DNA from: Sphaerotilus sp.
GTDB taxonomy: Bacteria; Pseudomonadota; Gammaproteobacteria; Burkholderiales; Burkholderiaceae_C
Length of the DNA stretch: 47,387 nt
Reading direction: 5' to 3'
Assembly (NCBI GenBank): GCA_013299055.1
Contig: JAAFKB010000020.1
Location: forward strand, 1 to 47,387
This document shows, piece after piece, positions 10,360-18,368 of this stretch. The stretch's first letter is position 1, and the number at the start of each line of letters is the position of its first letter. The notes under the pieces are model-generated. The model worked only from the letters and a program-made list of their open reading frames with translations. It had not been told where the DNA came from and ran no database searches. The translations under genes and the position numbers were made by a program.

Positions 10360-11193
10360 GCGGGTGGTGGCTGCACCATGGTCACGGATCGCGTAGATCC
10401 ACACGGGCCGCTGTCCAGGGTGCTGCAGGCGCGCGTAAGGGTGCTGGCCATGGGCCTCGAACGCCAGGCTGACCAGCCAGCTGCCAGGGCGCATCTCGCG
10501 CTGGGCCTTCTCGATGGCGCGCGGCATGCTTTCCGGGCGCTGGAACAGGTAGATGAGGTCGTGGTCCGACCAGGACTGCGCCCACATGTCGCCCTGCCGC
10601 ACGGTGGCCCAGGGGCAGCGCAAGGCCGCCAGCCAGCGCCAGGGCTGGCTCCACTCGGTACCGTCGAACTGTGCATGGGGCCAGACGCGGCGCAGCGCCT
10701 GCAGGCCATGGCCGAGACCGCAGCCGGCGTCCAGGATCCGTGCGCCTTCGGGCAGCGCGATCAGCTCGTCCAGCCCGTCGAGCGCAGCCGCAGAGGTGGG
10801 AAACAGCGGTGCGTCCGACCACGCCCGCGCCGGGTAGGCCAGTGCCAGCACCGCCAGCGGCAGCAGCCACCACAGTGCCGAAAGGCCGCTGGCCAGACCG
10901 ACCAGCGCGAACGACAGCGGAAAACCTGTCGCGACCATCCCTCGCCGCCAGGGCGAGGACAGCATCAGCGCCAGACCGGTGCCGGTGGCCAGCGCACAGC
11001 CGAAGGCGATCTGCACCGACACACCCAGCCACACCAGCGCGGCCCACTGTCCCCAGACCAGGCTCCAGGCCGCCAGGGCGGGCAGCGGCCACAGGTCACG
11101 CGGCGGGTGTGGCCGCGGCCATCTCGGCCTCCAGCCACTGCGCAGGGGCAGAGGGAGTCGGTGTGTGGGCCGGAGTGCGGACGACTTCATCAT
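10339..11193 (-). CDS. Membrane-attached class I SAM methyltransferase
   Basis: This is a protein of up to 284 residues. The first 30 are proline- and arginine-rich, followed by hydrophobic segments (about residues 37-75 and 85-120) that could form three or four membrane helices. The C-terminal half is a class I methyltransferase with motif I ILDAGCGLGHG. The substrate is unknown; as the last gene of the sugar cluster it may methylate a glycan or lipid-linked sugar. The start is uncertain: the listed ATG overlaps the previous gene by 98 bases, and internal GTG codons about 120-140 bases further on (ALVWLGVSV) would remove the overlap. Confidence 0.65.
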   Translation of the reverse strand: MMKSSALRPTHRLPLPLRSGWRPRWPRPHPPRDLWPLPALAAWSLVWGQWAALVWLGVSVQIAFGCALATGTGLALMLSSPWRRGMVATGFPLSFALVGLASGLSALWWLLPLAVLALAYPARAWSDAPLFPTSAAALDGLDELIALPEGARILDAGCGLGHGLQALRRVWPHAQFDGTEWSQPWRWLAALRCPWATVRQGDMWAQSWSDHDLIYLFQRPESMPRAIEKAQREMRPGSWLVSLAFEAHGQHPYARLQHPGQRPVWIYAIRDHGAATTRSSACRV

Positions 11194-12652
11194 CGGGGAC
11201 GATCCAGTTGGCTTGCATGGTGCGCGCCACGGTGCGCTCGTGCGGGGTGGTGGGGATCTTCTTCAGCGACAGGCGCATGAAGGCCGCGCGCTCGTGGGCA
11301 CAGGGCTGGAGCTGCGCGTCCAGGTAGCAGGACGTGTCGATCTCGAAGCGGTGCTCGAACCAGCCGAGGTACCAGAACCACTGGGTGTAGTAGAGCCAGG
11401 AGTTCTCGTTCATCGCGCGGAGGTGCGTCGGATCCTGCCAGGCGGTCAGCGCCTTCTCGTAGGGCACCTCGACCTCGAAGACCCCACCCTCCTTGAGCAG
11501 TGCCAGGCACTGGGTCATCAGGCCGGGCAGGTCCGGCACATGCTCCAGCACGTTGTTGGCGTGCAGGGTGTCGAACTGGTCGCGGGCGAGCTGCACGGTG
11601 CCGCAGGTGCGGCTGGGCAGCGCGGCGGGCAGCGCCAGCGGCTGGCTCAGGTCCAGCACCAGGTCTGGCTCGGCGCGTGCCAGGATGTCCACGTTCAGCC
11701 AGCCGGGCTTGTAGTCCTTGCCCGAGCCCAGGTTCATGCGCGTCGGCTGCCACGGTCCGGTGTGCCGGTGCGGGGTGTGGCCGAGGTGGTAGCCCTGCGC
11801 GAACTCCAGGATGTCGGCGAAGGCGGCCGTGGCGTCGAGTGTCCCGAAGCGGGCGAGCTGCTGCCGGGACTGCTCCAGCCAGTCACTGCTGCCGAAGGTG
11901 GTCGCGAAGAAGGATTCCAGCGTGTCGTCGTCGAACCAGGACACGGCATCCTCGTAGTGCGGTGGCGGGTCGGTGTGGGCGTTGCGTTCGGAGACGACCG
12001 GCGTGCCCAGGCTCAGGCAGTGGGAGACGCGGACCTGCTCGAAGCGGCTGGATTCGTAGAAATGGCAGTTCAGGACCGCCTTGGCCTGGCGGATGTAGTG
12101 GTCGCGCTCGCTGCAGTAGACCGGGTGGTCGAACTGGCTGACGCTGAGGCCCTGCTGCTCGATGCGCGCGATGAGCTTGCGGCGGCGCTCGTTCATCGAC
12201 CCGAAGAAGAGCAGGTCGATGGGGCGTTGTGCCAGCGGGATCGGCGGCTGGCCGCCCTCGGTGGCGAGGTAGGGCGCATGCACGAAGGGCGCGAGTGGCA
12301 CGTCCTCCGGGTACTGCGTGTAGACCGGGACGTTGGCCGGGTGGTAGTCGATCACCGCCGACGTGCCCAGCAGCTTCAGGTAGCTCTCCGGCACCGCTGC
12401 GCCGCCCGCCCCGAGCTGCTCCAGGTTGACGAAGACACAGGTGTGGCGCTGGCGCTGGCTGGCGTCGAACCCCAGGTGTGCGCCGAAGACGAAGTTGATG
12501 GCACCGTGCTGGAGCCGGTTCTTCGACAGCGTGACCTGCGCGCCCAGTTGCCGCAGGTGGTGGCGGAAGTAGCGGGCCGGGTCCAGCAGCCCCAGCGAGT
12601 GGAGGTAGCCCGTCGGCTGCATGATGCAGAGGTTGATGTGCGGTAGTTCCAT
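11096..12652 (-). CDS. Glycosyltransferase-like/SAM methyltransferase fusion protein
   Basis: This 518-residue protein has two parts. Residues 1 to about 300 resemble glycosyltransferases of the CgeB/family-1 kind, with IDLLFFGSMNERRRKLI and the later SHCLSLGTPVVSERNAH segment typical of a nucleotide-sugar binding half. From about residue 315 a class I methyltransferase begins with MNLGSGKDYKPGWLNVD, followed by LHANNVLEHVPDLPGLM. A single polypeptide could therefore transfer a sugar and methylate it. It sits 45 bases downstream of the radical SAM gene. Assignment of the N-terminal half is by resemblance only; no donor or acceptor can be named. Confidence 0.72.
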   Translation of the reverse strand: MELPHINLCIMQPTGYLHSLGLLDPARYFRHHLRQLGAQVTLSKNRLQHGAINFVFGAHLGFDASQRQRHTCVFVNLEQLGAGGAAVPESYLKLLGTSAVIDYHPANVPVYTQYPEDVPLAPFVHAPYLATEGGQPPIPLAQRPIDLLFFGSMNERRRKLIARIEQQGLSVSQFDHPVYCSERDHYIRQAKAVLNCHFYESSRFEQVRVSHCLSLGTPVVSERNAHTDPPPHYEDAVSWFDDDTLESFFATTFGSSDWLEQSRQQLARFGTLDATAAFADILEFAQGYHLGHTPHRHTGPWQPTRMNLGSGKDYKPGWLNVDILARAEPDLVLDLSQPLALPAALPSRTCGTVQLARDQFDTLHANNVLEHVPDLPGLMTQCLALLKEGGVFEVEVPYEKALTAWQDPTHLRAMNENSWLYYTQWFWYLGWFEHRFEIDTSCYLDAQLQPCAHERAAFMRLSLKKIPTTPHERTVARTMQANWIVPDDEVVRTPAHTPTPSAPAQWLEAEMAAATPAA

Positions 12653-12697
12653 GGAGTCGGCCCGGGTGGAGAGGGTGTGCGGGATGAGCGCGGGAGG

Positions 12698-14239
12698 TCA
12701 GTCGCCGAGCAGCTTGCGCCGCAGGGGAACACGGGTCATCGCTTCGACATTGGCGCGCTGCGGGGCGCCGAAGCAGTCCTCGACCCGCTGCAGGTAGGGC
12801 GGGTGCGTGAAGTACGTCTGCCAGGCCGCGTCACGGAAGCGCAGCACGTCCGCGGCGCTGACATGGCGCGTGGCCAGCGGCTGGCATTCGTAGGACAGGA
12901 AGGCGTAGCCTGCGTAGCTGTCCGGAAGGGCCCAGCCGTTGCGCAGCGCCTGGTGGTACATCGGGCTGCCCGGCAGAGCCTGGCAGGGGTACATGTTGGC
13001 CATCTCGGTGTTGAGTTCGAGGGCCAGATCCAGCGTCTGCTGCATCGTCTCCAGCGTGTCGTCGGGGAAGCCGAAGATGTAGTTGCTGATGACGTGGATG
13101 CCGCTGCCGCGCACCGTGGCGCAGATGTCGCGGATGTTGACCTCCTGGAACGAGCCCTTGGAGACCTCCTTGCGCACCATCTGGCTGCCGGCCTCGATGC
13201 CCAGGGCCAGCCAGCCGATGCCGGCGCGCTGGAACAGCTCCAGCGCAGCGGGGCGCACCGTGTCCACCCGCGAGTAGGCCCACATGCGCAGCCCCAGATC
13301 CCGCTCGACCACGCCCTGCAGCAGTGGCTCGTAGTAGCGGCGGTTGAGGAAGAACATCTCGTCGCTGATGCGCACGGTCTGGCAGCCCAGGCGGGCGAGC
13401 GTTTCCAGCTCGCCGGCGATCAGCTCCGGACTCCAGAAGCGCATGCCGCGCGAGTGCGCCGCATGGATGTCGTCGCCGTTGTCCTGGCGGTTGACGATGT
13501 TGACCATGCAGAAGTCACAACCGAAGTTGCAGCCCAGCGAGGTGTAGATGGCTGCGAACGGGGTGCGCCGGGCGTGGTCGAAGCCGGCGTGCCAGAAATG
13601 GGCCCGGTAGAGGTCGAGCGGACGCTCCCGGCAGGGCAGCAGATCCCAGGCATAGCCGGGCAGGTCCAGGTCCATGCGCTCCTGCGGCACCACCCGCTCG
13701 GGCGGATTCAGCCACAGCAGCGGCACGCCTGCGCCGACCGTCTTCTTGTAGCCGATGCCCGCCACCGAGGCGAGGTCGCTGCGCAGGTTGCCGCGCAGCA
13801 GGTTGTGCAGCGCGTAGACCCCTTCGTTCAGGAACACGATGTCCACGCAGGGCAGCGCCAGCACCTCCCGCGGCAGGGCGCTGGTGTGCGAACCGACGAA
13901 GGCGATCGGGGTGTCGCCCACCTCGGCCTTGAGCTGCGCGGCCAGCCGGGTCGCACCGATCATGCTGGTGGTGCCCGAGTTGGGGTTCTGCCCGTAGACC
14001 ACGAAGACGACCAGCCGCGGCTTGAGTTCGCGCACCCGCTGGACGGCGTCGCCCAGCGCGAGCTTCTCGGCGTCGCAGTCCAGGATGGCGGCGCCGAAGC
14101 CCTTGGCGCGGCACGACTGTGCCAGCAGCAGCGCCCAGGTCGGCGGCTCGATGGCCGAGTAGGTGGCAGCCAGCCCTTGGTAGGCTTGGGCCGACGAGTC
14201 GGGGTGGATGAAGAGAACGTCGAGGGTGCGGGTGGCCAT
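12698..14239 (-). CDS. B12-binding-domain radical SAM enzyme
   Basis: This 513-residue protein has an N-terminal cobalamin-binding-like Rossmann domain (about residues 1-150) and a radical SAM core. The CxxxCxxC cluster is C217, C221 and C224 in IYTSLGCNFGCDFC. It lacks the classic DxHxxG motif in an obvious form, so cobalamin may be bound without the His ligand or not at all. Related enzymes include methylases of unactivated carbons and other radical rearrangement enzymes. Within this cluster it may add a methyl branch to, or otherwise remodel, the sugar. It lies between the SDR gene (25-base gap) and the fusion glycosyltransferase. Confidence 0.82.
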   Translation of the reverse strand: MATRTLDVLFIHPDSSAQAYQGLAATYSAIEPPTWALLLAQSCRAKGFGAAILDCDAEKLALGDAVQRVRELKPRLVVFVVYGQNPNSGTTSMIGATRLAAQLKAEVGDTPIAFVGSHTSALPREVLALPCVDIVFLNEGVYALHNLLRGNLRSDLASVAGIGYKKTVGAGVPLLWLNPPERVVPQERMDLDLPGYAWDLLPCRERPLDLYRAHFWHAGFDHARRTPFAAIYTSLGCNFGCDFCMVNIVNRQDNGDDIHAAHSRGMRFWSPELIAGELETLARLGCQTVRISDEMFFLNRRYYEPLLQGVVERDLGLRMWAYSRVDTVRPAALELFQRAGIGWLALGIEAGSQMVRKEVSKGSFQEVNIRDICATVRGSGIHVISNYIFGFPDDTLETMQQTLDLALELNTEMANMYPCQALPGSPMYHQALRNGWALPDSYAGYAFLSYECQPLATRHVSAADVLRFRDAAWQTYFTHPPYLQRVEDCFGAPQRANVEAMTRVPLRRKLLGD

Positions 14240-14263
14240 CGTGGATCCTGCCGGTGCGGGCGG

Positions 14264-15202
14264 TCAGACGTTGCCGTAGCGCGTGTTGCGCAGCATGGTG
14301 TAGCCCTTGACCAGCTCGGCGATGCCTGCGTCCAGCGACACCGCGGTCCTGAAGCCGGTGCTTTCCAGCTTGGCGTTGGAGACCACGTAGTTGCGCTGGT
14401 CCGGATCCTTGCCCACGGCGGCATCCTGGACGACGAAATCGGGGATCTGGCGCTGGATGTGCGTGCACAGCTCGCGCTTGGACACGTTGGCCTCCGACAG
14501 GCCGACGTTGTAGATCTGGCCCTGCATCCGCTCGAAGTGCGTGATGCCGTGTTCGAAGACCCGCGCCACGTCGCGCACATGCACGTAGTTGCGCTTGAAG
14601 TCGCCCTCGAAGAGCACCACGAAGCGGTCATGCACGGCGCGGTAGCAGAAGTCGTTGACCAGCAGGTCCAGCCGCATGCGCGGCGACATGCCGAACACGG
14701 TGGCCAGGCGGAAGCTCACGGCGTTGCCGTGCTCCATCAGCGCGGACTCCACCGCCACCTTCTCCTTGGCGTAGATGGAGATGGGGCGCAGCGGCGACTC
14801 CTCGGTGCAGAAGTTGTCCGCGTCGCCGGTGCCGTAGGCGCTGTTGGTGGTGGGCATGAGCACCCGCTGCGTACGCGAGAGCTTGCCCAGCATCATGAGG
14901 ATGGCGTCGTGGTTGATGGTGCGGGCGCCGATGGGGTCGGCGCTGCACATCGGCGCGCCCACCAGCGCGGCCAGGGGAATCACGATGTCGGCCTTCTTCA
15001 GCAGCGGTGCGACCACGCTCTCCAGGCGGATGTCGCCCTTGACGACCTGGAAGTTCGGATCGTGGCAGACGTGGTTCAGGCTGGCCTGCCGGAACAGGAA
15101 GTTGTCCAGCACGGTCACGCGGTGTCCGGCCTGCAGCAGATGGGGCACCAGCGTGGAGCCGAGGTAGCCGGCGCCGCCGGTGACGAGGATGTCGTAGCGC
15201 AT
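14264..15202 (-). CDS. NAD-dependent sugar-nucleotide epimerase/reductase (extended SDR)
   Basis: This is a 312-residue extended short-chain dehydrogenase. The N-terminal GGAGYLG motif near residues 9-15 binds NAD(P). The catalytic tyrosine and lysine are in YAKEK, after a TTNSAYG segment. Because that segment has Asn-Ser rather than the Asp/Glu pair of 4,6-dehydratases, it is more likely an epimerase or 4-keto reductase. I set the start at MRYDILVTG, directly before the nucleotide-binding fold; the longer reading frame overlaps gmhA with shadow sequence. It probably finishes the sugar made by the upstream genes. Confidence 0.85.
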   Translation of the reverse strand: MRYDILVTGGAGYLGSTLVPHLLQAGHRVTVLDNFLFRQASLNHVCHDPNFQVVKGDIRLESVVAPLLKKADIVIPLAALVGAPMCSADPIGARTINHDAILMMLGKLSRTQRVLMPTTNSAYGTGDADNFCTEESPLRPISIYAKEKVAVESALMEHGNAVSFRLATVFGMSPRMRLDLLVNDFCYRAVHDRFVVLFEGDFKRNYVHVRDVARVFEHGITHFERMQGQIYNVGLSEANVSKRELCTHIQRQIPDFVVQDAAVGKDPDQRNYVVSNAKLESTGFRTAVSLDAGIAELVKGYTMLRNTRYGNV

Positions 15203-15246
15203 GGGGGGAGTCCTTGATCGGGGGGCGGTGTGCGGTGGGGGCGAGG

Positions 15247-15852
15247 TCAGTGCGCGGGGAACAGCGCCGCTTCGACGCATTCGCACAGGGTGTGGGCCAG
15301 CACGATGTGCAGTTCCTGCACCGTGCTGGTGGCAGCGCCGGGGACCGCGATGCAGTGGTCGGCCAGGGTGCGTGCCGTGCCGCCGCTGTGGGCGGTGAAC
15401 ACCAGGCTCGGCAGCCGCATCTGGCGGCATTGCGCCAGGGCGGCGAGGATGTTGCGCGATTCGCCCGAGGTGGTGATGCCCAGGAACATGTCGCGCGCCG
15501 TGGCCTTGCCGGCTAGCTGGCGCGAGAACACCTGGTCGAAGCCGTAGTCGTTGCCGATGGCGGTCAGGATGGAGGTGTCGGTGGTGAGGGCCTCAGCCGG
15601 CAGCGGGGCGCGGTCACGGGCGAGCTTGCTGACGAACTCGGCGGCCAGGTGCTGCGCATCGGCCGCCGAGCCGCCGTTGCCGGCGATGTAGAGCCGCCCG
15701 CCGTCGCGGTAGCACTGCACCACCTGCCCGACCGCCGCGGCGAAGCGCGCCTGCAGTGCCGCATCGGCCAGCAGTTGCTGCTTGGCGGCGATCGAGGCGT
15801 CGAGGTTGGCCCGCAGGCGCTCAGTGGTGGACAAGGGTGCGGGCATGGACAT
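15247..15852 (-). CDS. gmhA: Sedoheptulose-7-phosphate isomerase
   Basis: This protein of about 200 residues with one SIS domain converts sedoheptulose 7-phosphate to D-glycero-D-manno-heptose 7-phosphate. The hallmark GNGGSAADAQHLAAEF lies near residues 56-73, with TTSGESRNI and a C-terminal STVQELHIVLAHTLCE helix. Two starts six bases apart are possible (15852 or 15846). Either overlaps the end of the nucleotidyltransferase gene by 26-32 bases, which argues for translational coupling. With the adjacent kinase and nucleotidyltransferase it forms the GDP-D-glycero-D-manno-heptose pathway known from Aneurinibacillus and Campylobacter. Confidence 0.92.
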   Translation of the reverse strand: MSMPAPLSTTERLRANLDASIAAKQQLLADAALQARFAAAVGQVVQCYRDGGRLYIAGNGGSAADAQHLAAEFVSKLARDRAPLPAEALTTDTSILTAIGNDYGFDQVFSRQLAGKATARDMFLGITTSGESRNILAALAQCRQMRLPSLVFTAHSGGTARTLADHCIAVPGAATSTVQELHIVLAHTLCECVEAALFPAH

Positions 15853-16609
15853 CGTCGGGCTGGGTGGCCGAGGAGGTGGGCAGCACGGCGGCGGCCCGGT
15901 GGAAGTCGTGCGGAATCCCGATGTCGAGGAAGCTGCCGGGGCACTCCAGCCCGAACCAGCGTTGCCCCTGGGCGAGCAGCTGCGGGAACAGGTCGTTTTC
16001 CAGCGAGATCGGGGTGCTGGCCAGCGGGTCCGGTCCCGGCAGACCCTGCAGCGCACGCGGCTGGACGAGGTAGACGCCGCCATTGGCCAGACGCTCGGGC
16101 GCGTCCAGGCCGGCCTGCAGGTGGGTGATGCGGCCGTCGTCCGCCAGCGCCAGGCCCATGTAGCGCCCCGGCTCGCGGGTGCGGAACAGGGCGAAGCAGC
16201 CGTCGGCGCGGTGGCGCTCGGCGGTCTCGACCAGCCGGGCCAGCGGCACGTCGAAGTAGGTGTCGCCGTTGAGCAGCAGGAACGGGGCGTGGCCGGACAG
16301 GTGCCGGGCCGCCTGCAGCAGACCGCCGCCCGTGCCCAGCGGGGTGGTCTCCACCGCGTAGTCCAGGACCGCACCACGGTAACGGTCGCCGAAATGGCCG
16401 GAAATGGCGTCGTGCCGGTAGCCCACCGAGAGCACGAAGTGCCGGATGCCCTGGCCGATCCAGTGGTCCATCAGGTGCGCCAGGAAAGGCCGCCCGGCCA
16501 CGGGGGCCATGGGCTTGGGCAGGTCGGGCACCGCGCTGCGCAGCCGGGTGCCCAGCCCGCCGGCCAGCACGATGGCGGAGGTGGGGGTGGTGTGCATCGT
16601 GGCGCTCAT
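15821..16609 (-). CDS. hddC: Heptose-1-phosphate nucleotidyltransferase (HddC type)
   Basis: This 262-residue sugar nucleotidyltransferase begins with the signature AIVLAGGLGTRLRSAVPDLPK (split over residues 12-32), followed by LLLNGDTYFD with the metal-binding aspartate and a C-terminal ECPGSFLDIGIPHDF. It most likely charges D-glycero-D-manno-heptose 1-phosphate with GTP, by analogy with HddC and because gmhA and an HddA-type kinase are in the same unit. Its ATG overlaps the TGA of the upstream PLP-enzyme gene. The phosphatase GmhB, which this route also needs, is not in the window. Another NDP-sugar donor cannot be excluded. Confidence 0.82.
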   Translation of the reverse strand: MSATMHTTPTSAIVLAGGLGTRLRSAVPDLPKPMAPVAGRPFLAHLMDHWIGQGIRHFVLSVGYRHDAISGHFGDRYRGAVLDYAVETTPLGTGGGLLQAARHLSGHAPFLLLNGDTYFDVPLARLVETAERHRADGCFALFRTREPGRYMGLALADDGRITHLQAGLDAPERLANGGVYLVQPRALQGLPGPDPLASTPISLENDLFPQLLAQGQRWFGLECPGSFLDIGIPHDFHRAAAVLPTSSATQPDDVHARTLVHH

Positions 16610-17775
16610 GCCGCGTTGACGATGGCGCAGAGGGCGTCGATCTCGTCCGTGCGCAGGTCGGGGAAGTTGCCGAGGTAGAAGCCGTAGAAGTGGATGTGCT
16701 CGGTCTGCGGGAAGGCGAGATGGTGGTCGGCCGGCACGATGCCGCGCAGGTAGGGCTGGCGCACCTGGTTGCCGCCGCCAGCACTGCCGCGGCGGAACTC
16801 GATGCCTGTCTCGCGCATGCGGGCCATCAGCCGCTGGGCGAGCGCGTCGTCCGCCTCCTGCAGGACGAGGTTGAAGGCGTAGTTGCTGCTGCCGTCGAGC
16901 TGGAAGTCGGTACGGAAGCGGCGCGGGTCGAGCTGGCGCAGGAAGCGCAGGAAGTTGGCGGTGCGTCGCTCGACGTTGGCGTCCAGCCGCTTGAGCTGGC
17001 TGCGGCCCATGATCCCGCCGATCTCCGTGTTGCGCACGTTGTAGGCCGGCACGCTGAAGATGAAGTCGGGGTTCAGGTCCGGGTACTCGGCACGGTAGGT
17101 GGCGCGCAGGTCGGCGTCGGTGGACTCGCGCACCATGCCGTGGCCCCGCAGCATGCGCAACTGCTGGTAGACGCGGTCGTCGTTGGTGCACACCATGCCG
17201 CCCTCGATGGTGCTCATGTGGTGGGCGTAGTAGAACGAGAAGTTCGACATCCAGCCGAAGCTGCCCAGCCGCTGTCCGTTGTGCGTGGCGCCGTGCGATT
17301 CGCAGACATCCTCGATCAGCGGGATGCCGCGGCGGTCGAGTTCCTGCAGCAGCCGATCGGTCAGGCCGTCGAAGCCCTGCACATGGGTCAGGAACACCGC
17401 CCGCGTGTTCGGGGTGATCTGGTCCAGGATGGCCTGCGTGTCCATCGACAGCGTGCGCGGGTCGATGTCGGCGAACACCGGCGTGAAGCCGTTCTGCAGC
17501 ACCGTGGCCACGTCCGACACCCAGGCCAGCGGCGGCACGATCACCTCACCGCCTTGCGGATGGCGGATCTTCAGCACCGCCATCGACAGCAGGTTGGACG
17601 ACGCGCCCGAGTTCACGAACACGCTGTGCTTCACGCCCAGCCACTGCGACCACTCGGCCTCGAAGGCTTTCACCTGGGGACCGTTGGTGAGGATGGGATC
17701 GTCCTGCTGCAGGTGGGCGATGACGGCATCCAGGTCTTCGCGCAGGATGTTGTTGCGCATCAGGGGGAATTGCAT
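16606..17775 (-). CDS. DegT/DnrJ-family PLP enzyme, ColD/DdhC-like sugar 3-dehydratase
   Basis: This is a 389-residue fold-type I PLP protein of the sugar aminotransferase family. The position that normally holds the Schiff-base lysine is histidine: H185 in FYYAHHMSTIEGG, where aminotransferases have a K-N pattern. The same replacement defines GDP-4-keto-6-deoxymannose 3-dehydratase (ColD) and the CDP-sugar 3-dehydrase DdhC/E1. These remove the C3 hydroxyl rather than install an amine. The cofactor aspartate D156 (IEDVCESHG) is kept. I therefore predict a 3-deoxygenase acting on a 4-keto sugar nucleotide. No DdhC-type 2Fe-2S cysteine set is visible, so ColD-type chemistry is favoured. The start MQFPLMRNN gives the family length. 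Confidence 0.85.
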   Translation of the reverse strand: MQFPLMRNNILREDLDAVIAHLQQDDPILTNGPQVKAFEAEWSQWLGVKHSVFVNSGASSNLLSMAVLKIRHPQGGEVIVPPLAWVSDVATVLQNGFTPVFADIDPRTLSMDTQAILDQITPNTRAVFLTHVQGFDGLTDRLLQELDRRGIPLIEDVCESHGATHNGQRLGSFGWMSNFSFYYAHHMSTIEGGMVCTNDDRVYQQLRMLRGHGMVRESTDADLRATYRAEYPDLNPDFIFSVPAYNVRNTEIGGIMGRSQLKRLDANVERRTANFLRFLRQLDPRRFRTDFQLDGSSNYAFNLVLQEADDALAQRLMARMRETGIEFRRGSAGGGNQVRQPYLRGIVPADHHLAFPQTEHIHFYGFYLGNFPDLRTDEIDALCAIVNAA

Positions 17776-17806
17776 GGGGTCTCCGCTTGCGTGGATCACG
17801 GGTGGA

Positions 17807-18343
17807 TCACTTTTCGCCGTAGTAGTCGCCGTACTCGACCAGCAGCGTGCTGCGGCCGTCGTCACGCAGCAGGGCGCGCTGGTAGGCGGGGAAGATGTCT
17901 TCGGGCTCGTCGAGGCGGATGACCTCGATGGTCGAGCACATGGACCGGATCGCCTCGGTGTAGTCGCCCACATGCTGGTGCTGCGGGTGCAGGGGGCGTT
18001 CGGCGCCGATGCCGGTGCGCACGATGGCCTTGGTCCTGAACCCGCCGCTGGACATCACCTGCACCTTGTCGAGGTGGTTGACGAGCTGGCTCAGGCCGCA
18101 CAGCAGGAAGTTCCAGCGCGGGAAGATGCTCACCGGAATCTGTCCGGCCAGCGCCAGCCCGGTGGTCATGCCCATCTGCATCTCCTCGGCCACCGGCAGC
18201 TCCAGCAGACGCTGGCGGGGGATGTCGCGCAGCGTGTTGCTCATGGCCGTGCCGGGCACCGCGACCGCCTGGCCCATGAAGACCGTGCGCGGGTCTTCGG
18301 CCAGGTACTCCATGGCGCGCTTGAGTTCGTCGAAATACTTCAT
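17807..18343 (-). CDS. Miniature ThDP-dependent E1 beta-like subunit (PYR domain only)
   Basis: This 178-residue protein aligns with the pyrimidine-binding domain of 2-oxoacid dehydrogenase E1 beta. The cofactor-activating glutamate is visible at E53/E54 (LPVAEEMQMG), and a histidine-containing HPQHQHVGDY loop lies near residue 120. E1 beta subunits are usually about 325 residues; the C-terminal transketolase domain that holds the E2 contact is absent here. It follows the alpha-like subunit by 25 bases and should pair with it. No E2 or E3 genes are near, so a carboligase or decarboxylase role on a sugar is more likely than a dehydrogenase complex. Start chosen at MKYFDELKR. Confidence 0.8.
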   Translation of the reverse strand: MKYFDELKRAMEYLAEDPRTVFMGQAVAVPGTAMSNTLRDIPRQRLLELPVAEEMQMGMTTGLALAGQIPVSIFPRWNFLLCGLSQLVNHLDKVQVMSSGGFRTKAIVRTGIGAERPLHPQHQHVGDYTEAIRSMCSTIEVIRLDEPEDIFPAYQRALLRDDGRSTLLVEYGDYYGEK

Positions 18344-18368
18344 CGCAAAGCTCCTCGGAACCCGGAAA

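Noticed and set aside
12677-15217. An 846-codon plus-strand open frame across the sugar cluster
   Set aside because: It is antisense to the radical SAM and SDR genes, both of which have intact motifs; no domain is visible in the frame itself.
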